Below, one piece after another: positions 5,757 to 8,024 of a stretch of 8,024 nt of DNA. The notes under the pieces are model-generated. The model was given only the letters and a program-made list of their open reading frames with translations, did no database searches and was not told the origin of the DNA. Position 1 is the first letter of the stretch. Each line of letters opens with the position of its first letter. The position numbers were made by a program, and so were the translations under genes. The stretch covers positions 1-8,024 of the forward strand of contig CAMDOY010000156.1 in the NCBI GenBank assembly GCA_945903655.1, written 5' to 3'. This DNA is from Rhizobium sp. Q54 (GTDB taxonomy: Bacteria; Pseudomonadota; Alphaproteobacteria; Rhizobiales; Beijerinckiaceae).

Positions 5757-6941
5757 TCAAACCAGCTCGACCGTGAGCGGATTGTAGGAATAGAGCCAGG
5801 CGTTGCGATCCTCGCCCTCGTTGCGCTTGGCGAAGGCGTCGCGCATGGCCTGCACGGAGGGCAGGTGGAACAGGGCGCGGTTGGCGGTGGACTGGGTTAC
5901 GATCTTCGCGGTCCGGTCGATGCGGTTGCGCTGATAGAGCTGCAGGGCCTCGGGGATGGAGTCGCGCATGGCCAGCGCCCGCGCCAGCACCGCGCCATCC
6001 TCGATGGACATGGCGGCGCCCTGGGCGAGGTAGGGCAGCGTGGGATGGGCGGAATCGCCCAAGAGGGTCACGCGCTTGGAGCTCCAGTCATGCAGGGGCT
6101 GGCGGCCATGCAGCGACCAGCGATAGCATTGGTCCTTCTCGGCGAGGTCGATGATGGTCTGGATGGCGGGATGCCAGCCTTCGAAATCCTTCTTCAGCTT
6201 GTCCCATGAGAATTTCATGGTCCAGCTCTCCTCGAAGACCTCCTCGGTCTCGATCAGGCCCACGAAATTGATGAGCTTGCCCCCACGCAGATAATAAACG
6301 ACCGCATGCCCGCCCGGCCCCATGAAGACCGACATGACCTCTTCCAGGAAGGGCTTGGGCAGACGCTCGGTCGGCACGGTGATGCGCCAGGCGGCGTCGC
6401 CGGTGTAGATCGAGGTGGCGTCGCCGAACATCTGCGCGCGGATCACCGATTTCAGGCCATCGCAGGCGACGAGGATATCGCCGCGCGCCACCGCGCCATT
6501 GGTGAAATGCATCTCCACGCCATCCTCGCGCTCGACGAATTTCGCGCCGCGATGGTTGAGGTGGATGAGGTTGGGCTTCAACTCCTGCGCCTTGGCGGCC
6601 AGAATTTCATGCAGGTCCGCCCGGTGCAGCTGGGTATAGGGCGCGCCATGCTTGGCCAGATGATCTTCGGAGAGCTCGAAGCGTTGCAGAACCTCGCCGG
6701 TGTCATGCAGGCGGAACACATAGGCGCCGGGGCGCACGCCCACCGCGTCCAGCTGGTCGCCAAGACCGAAGGAGCGCAGCACATGCATGCAATTGGCGCT
6801 GAGCTGGATGCCCGCGCCCACTTCGCCGAGCTGGGAGGCCTGTTCATAGACCTCGACATCATGCCCGGCCTTCAAAAGGCTGATCGCGGCGGACAGGCCA
6901 CCCAGACCCGCGCCCACGAGAATGATCTTCTGGCGTTCCAT
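5757..6941 (-). CDS. FAD-dependent aromatic-ring monooxygenase (salicylate / 3-hydroxybenzoate hydroxylase-like)
   Basis: A 394-residue class A flavoprotein monooxygenase that would hydroxylate an aromatic ring with NAD(P)H and O2. All three motifs are present: GxGxxG at 10-15 (VGAGLGGLSAA, with Glu33 ending the second strand), the DG motif at 161-162 (VACDGLKSVIR) and the GD motif at 295-296 (LLGDSAHPTLPYLAQGAA) binding FAD ribityl. The length, the EVGAGIQLSAN block and the terminal WLYSYNPLT resemble salicylate 1-hydroxylase and 3-hydroxybenzoate 6-hydroxylase relatives; the exact substrate is not readable. The start at 6941 has AGGGG about 7 bases upstream and puts the FAD motif at the usual distance. 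An in-frame extension to 7301 is Arg-rich and overlaps the small membrane ORF, so I reject it. It heads an operon with the glutathione transferase and may supply a diol for the ring-cleavage enzymes nearby. Confidence 0.93.
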   Translation of the reverse strand: MERQKIILVGAGLGGLSAAISLLKAGHDVEVYEQASQLGEVGAGIQLSANCMHVLRSFGLGDQLDAVGVRPGAYVFRLHDTGEVLQRFELSEDHLAKHGAPYTQLHRADLHEILAAKAQELKPNLIHLNHRGAKFVEREDGVEMHFTNGAVARGDILVACDGLKSVIRAQMFGDATSIYTGDAAWRITVPTERLPKPFLEEVMSVFMGPGGHAVVYYLRGGKLINFVGLIETEEVFEESWTMKFSWDKLKKDFEGWHPAIQTIIDLAEKDQCYRWSLHGRQPLHDWSSKRVTLLGDSAHPTLPYLAQGAAMSIEDGAVLARALAMRDSIPEALQLYQRNRIDRTAKIVTQSTANRALFHLPSVQAMRDAFAKRNEGEDRNAWLYSYNPLTVELV

Positions 6942-7096
6942 GCAAATCCCCTCGAACCCTTGCAAAACCCTGTCGGGCGCGCCGCTCTGGCGGCCTTTCC
7001 CAAAGTGAGGTCTTAGCAATGATCGCGAGGAAAGTCGCGCCCCCCGTCGCGACCGGGGCGCGGATAATTGTGGAACCGGCGCGCAATCCGTGCGGC
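6942..7096. other. 155-base intergenic region upstream of the monooxygenase
   Basis: The region holds the ribosome site of the monooxygenase and a small hairpin GCCGC-TCTG-GCGGC (6981-6994) that would lie in its 5' leader. GC-rich direct and inverted GTCGCG motifs occur around 7034-7053. I found no convincing -35/-10 pair with 16-18 base spacing on the minus strand, although the monooxygenase promoter must lie here or upstream. Confidence 0.35.
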
Positions 7097-7192
7097 CTAG
7101 CGCCGCTCCACCATGCGCGAGGCGACGGCCAGCGCCAGCGGCGCCCCCACGATCCACAGAAACAGAACAAGCCCGATCTTGTCGCCGAACAT
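7097..7192 (-). CDS. possible 31-residue single-pass membrane peptide
   Basis: A short ORF, MFGDKIGLVLFLWIVGAP then LALAVASRMVERR. It has a GGAG Shine-Dalgarno 8 bases upstream of the ATG. It encodes one hydrophobic segment (about residues 7-24) ended by an Arg-rich tail, the layout of a real small membrane protein, with the basic tail likely cytoplasmic. I do not recognise a family. It is head-to-head with the subunit IV-like ORF (123 bases between starts) and on the same strand as the monooxygenase 155 bases downstream. It could be a small subunit or stabiliser of a membrane complex; that is only a guess from the neighbour. ORFs this short also arise by chance in GC-rich DNA. Confidence 0.45.
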   Translation of the reverse strand: MFGDKIGLVLFLWIVGAPLALAVASRMVERR

Positions 7193-7315
7193 GGTGATCA
7201 CTCCGGTTATCGCGAAGCAACCGACCACTGCAGGCTTGGTTCCCCGGGGTATGCGGCCAGACCGGAACAAGGCCGCAGCGCCCGCGTTCGCCCTTGATCA
7301 AAAGGGAGAAGACCC

Positions 7316-7468
7316 ATGGCCATGATGGAGCTGCGCCCGGACGAGATCCGGGATGACCCCGACCTCGCCGAGCACCTGCGCACCTACGAGCATTTCAAGA
7401 CGTTGTTTTTCTGGGGAGCGATCGCGCTCCCCTTCCTCTTTGCAGGCGTGCTGCTGGTCTCGCAGTAG
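7316..7468 (+). CDS. aa3-type cytochrome c oxidase subunit IV-like small membrane protein
   Basis: A 50-residue protein with a charged N-terminus (ELRPDEIRDDPDLAEH), the linker HLRTYEHFKTLFFW, and one transmembrane helix GAIALPFLFAGVLLVSQ to the end. The pattern Glu-His-x-x-Thr-Tyr-x-x-Phe followed by a single helix matches the bacterial aa3-type oxidase subunit IV family (COX4_pro_2), a small helix found next to subunits I and III whose role is unclear. A strong ribosome site, GGGAG (7304-7308), is 7 bases before the ATG at 7316; the Mets at 7322 and 7325 are spaced less well. No other oxidase genes are in the window, which is common for this orphan subunit. Its stop is one base from the ilvD stop on the other strand. 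Confidence 0.75.
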   Translation: MAMMELRPDEIRDDPDLAEHLRTYEHFKTLFFWGAIALPFLFAGVLLVSQ

Positions 7469-7469
7469 C

Positions 7470-8024
7470 CTATTTGACCACGCGTACGGCGCCGGTGGCC
7501 GCGCTGGTGGTGAGGGCCGCATAGGCCTTCAGCGCCATGGTGACGTTGCGGGTGCGCTTCTCGGCGGGCTTCCAGGCCTCGGCGCCCTTGGCCTCCATGG
7601 CGGCGCGGCGCGCGGCCAGAGCTTCATCCGAGATGGCGATCTTGATGCTGCGCTGGGGAATGTCGATCTCGATGCGATCGCCCTCCTCCACCAGAGCAAT
7701 GGCGCCGCCCTCGGCGGCTTCCGGCGAAGCGTGGCCGATGGACAGGCCCGAGGTGCCGCCGGAGAAGCGCCCGTCGGTGATGAGCGCGCAGACCTTGCCG
7801 AGACCCTTCGATTTCAGATAGCTCGTGGGATAGAGCATTTCCTGCATGCCCGGGCCGCCGCGCGGACCCTCATAGCGGATGACCAGCACATCGCCCGCCT
7901 TGATCTTGCCGCGCAGGATGGCGTCCACCGCCGAGTCCTGGCTCTCGAACACGCGCGCGGGACCGGCGAAGACATGGATGCTCTCATCCACGCCCGCCGT
8001 CTTCACGATGCAGCCGTCGAGGGC
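7470..8024 (-). CDS. ilvD: dihydroxy-acid dehydratase, C-terminal third, cut by window edge
   Basis: The 184 visible residues are the C-terminal part of dihydroxy-acid dehydratase, the Fe-S enzyme that makes 2-keto acids for valine, isoleucine and CoA biosynthesis. Diagnostic blocks are ALDGCIVKTAGVDES at the edge, AVDAILRGKIKAGDVLVIRYEGP with RGGPGMQEML, and the family signature LITDGRFSGGTSGLSIGHASPEA, whose Ser in RFSGG is the proposed catalytic base. The reading frame is open and in phase to the last base of the window. The GTG near 8006 is an internal Val codon, not a start. The iron-sulfur Cys ligands lie in the missing N-terminal part. Related IlvD/Edd enzymes (sugar-acid dehydratases, phosphogluconate dehydratase) are the alternative, but the sequence looks like ordinary IlvD. 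Confidence 0.95.
   Translation of the reverse strand, partial: ALDGCIVKTAGVDESIHVFAGPARVFESQDSAVDAILRGKIKAGDVLVIRYEGPRGGPGMQEMLYPTSYLKSKGLGKVCALITDGRFSGGTSGLSIGHASPEAAEGGAIALVEEGDRIEIDIPQRSIKIAISDEALAARRAAMEAKGAEAWKPAEKRTRNVTMALKAYAALTTSAATGAVRVVK

Noticed and set aside
4936..5787. 283-codon plus-strand frame across the DUF6134/GST/monooxygenase junctions
   Set aside because: It runs antisense to the highly conserved glutathione transferase and lacks protein-like patterns.
6981..6994. GCCGC-TCTG-GCGGC hairpin as a terminator
   Set aside because: The stem is only 5 bp and no T-run follows on the minus strand; on the plus strand no gene ends there. Such hairpins are frequent by chance at this GC content.
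6942..7301. N-terminal extension of the monooxygenase by 120 codons
   Set aside because: The extension is Arg/Ser-rich, moves the FAD motif away from the N-terminus and overlaps the 31-residue ORF. The ATG at 6941 has a good ribosome site.
1..8024. Mobile elements, CRISPR arrays, tRNA genes or att sites
   Set aside because: No transposase, integrase, spaced direct repeats, cloverleaf-like sequence or long terminal repeats were found by reading both strands.

Overview
The window is a gene-dense, high-GC stretch that looks like an alphaproteobacterial chromosome. The best taxonomic pointer is a 50-residue ORF resembling the small bacterial aa3-type cytochrome c oxidase subunit IV, a family known mainly from Alphaproteobacteria. 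The strong GC bias at third codon positions and the AGGAG-like ribosome sites agree with this. The genus cannot be named from the sequence alone. No tRNA, rRNA, IS element, CRISPR array or long repeat was seen, and no gap between genes exceeds 300 bases.

Layout from left to right: (1) the N-terminal part of an alpha/beta hydrolase (minus strand, cut by the left edge), divergent from a SnoaL/NTF2-like protein (plus). (2) A single-domain VOC protein with the full residue set of a type I extradiol dioxygenase (minus), divergent from a two-gene plus-strand operon of a DMT/EamA permease and a LigB-type class III extradiol dioxygenase. (3) Two secreted proteins of uncharacterised families, DUF3833-like (minus) and DUF6134-like (plus), sharing a 142-bp divergent intergenic region. 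(4) A minus-strand operon of an FAD-dependent aromatic-ring hydroxylase followed by a YfcG/Nu-type glutathione transferase. (5) A possible 31-residue membrane peptide (minus), the subunit IV-like ORF (plus), and the C-terminal third of ilvD (minus, cut by the right edge).

The first 7 kb reads as a plausible catabolic neighbourhood for an aromatic compound: uptake (DMT permease), ring hydroxylation (flavin monooxygenase), ring opening (LigB-like and/or VOC), hydrolysis of a ring-opened product or ester (alpha/beta hydrolase), a SnoaL-like accessory enzyme and a glutathione enzyme. These genes lie in several transcription units and no substrate can be read from the sequence, so the pathway is inference. 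The last kilobase (subunit IV-like, ilvD) is housekeeping. The most unusual points are a Gln in place of one iron-ligand His in the LigB-like enzyme, two unrelated extradiol-type folds side by side, a possible leaderless start for the permease, a perfect 18-bp palindrome overlapping two convergent stop codons, and the two small ORFs near 7.1-7.5 kb.
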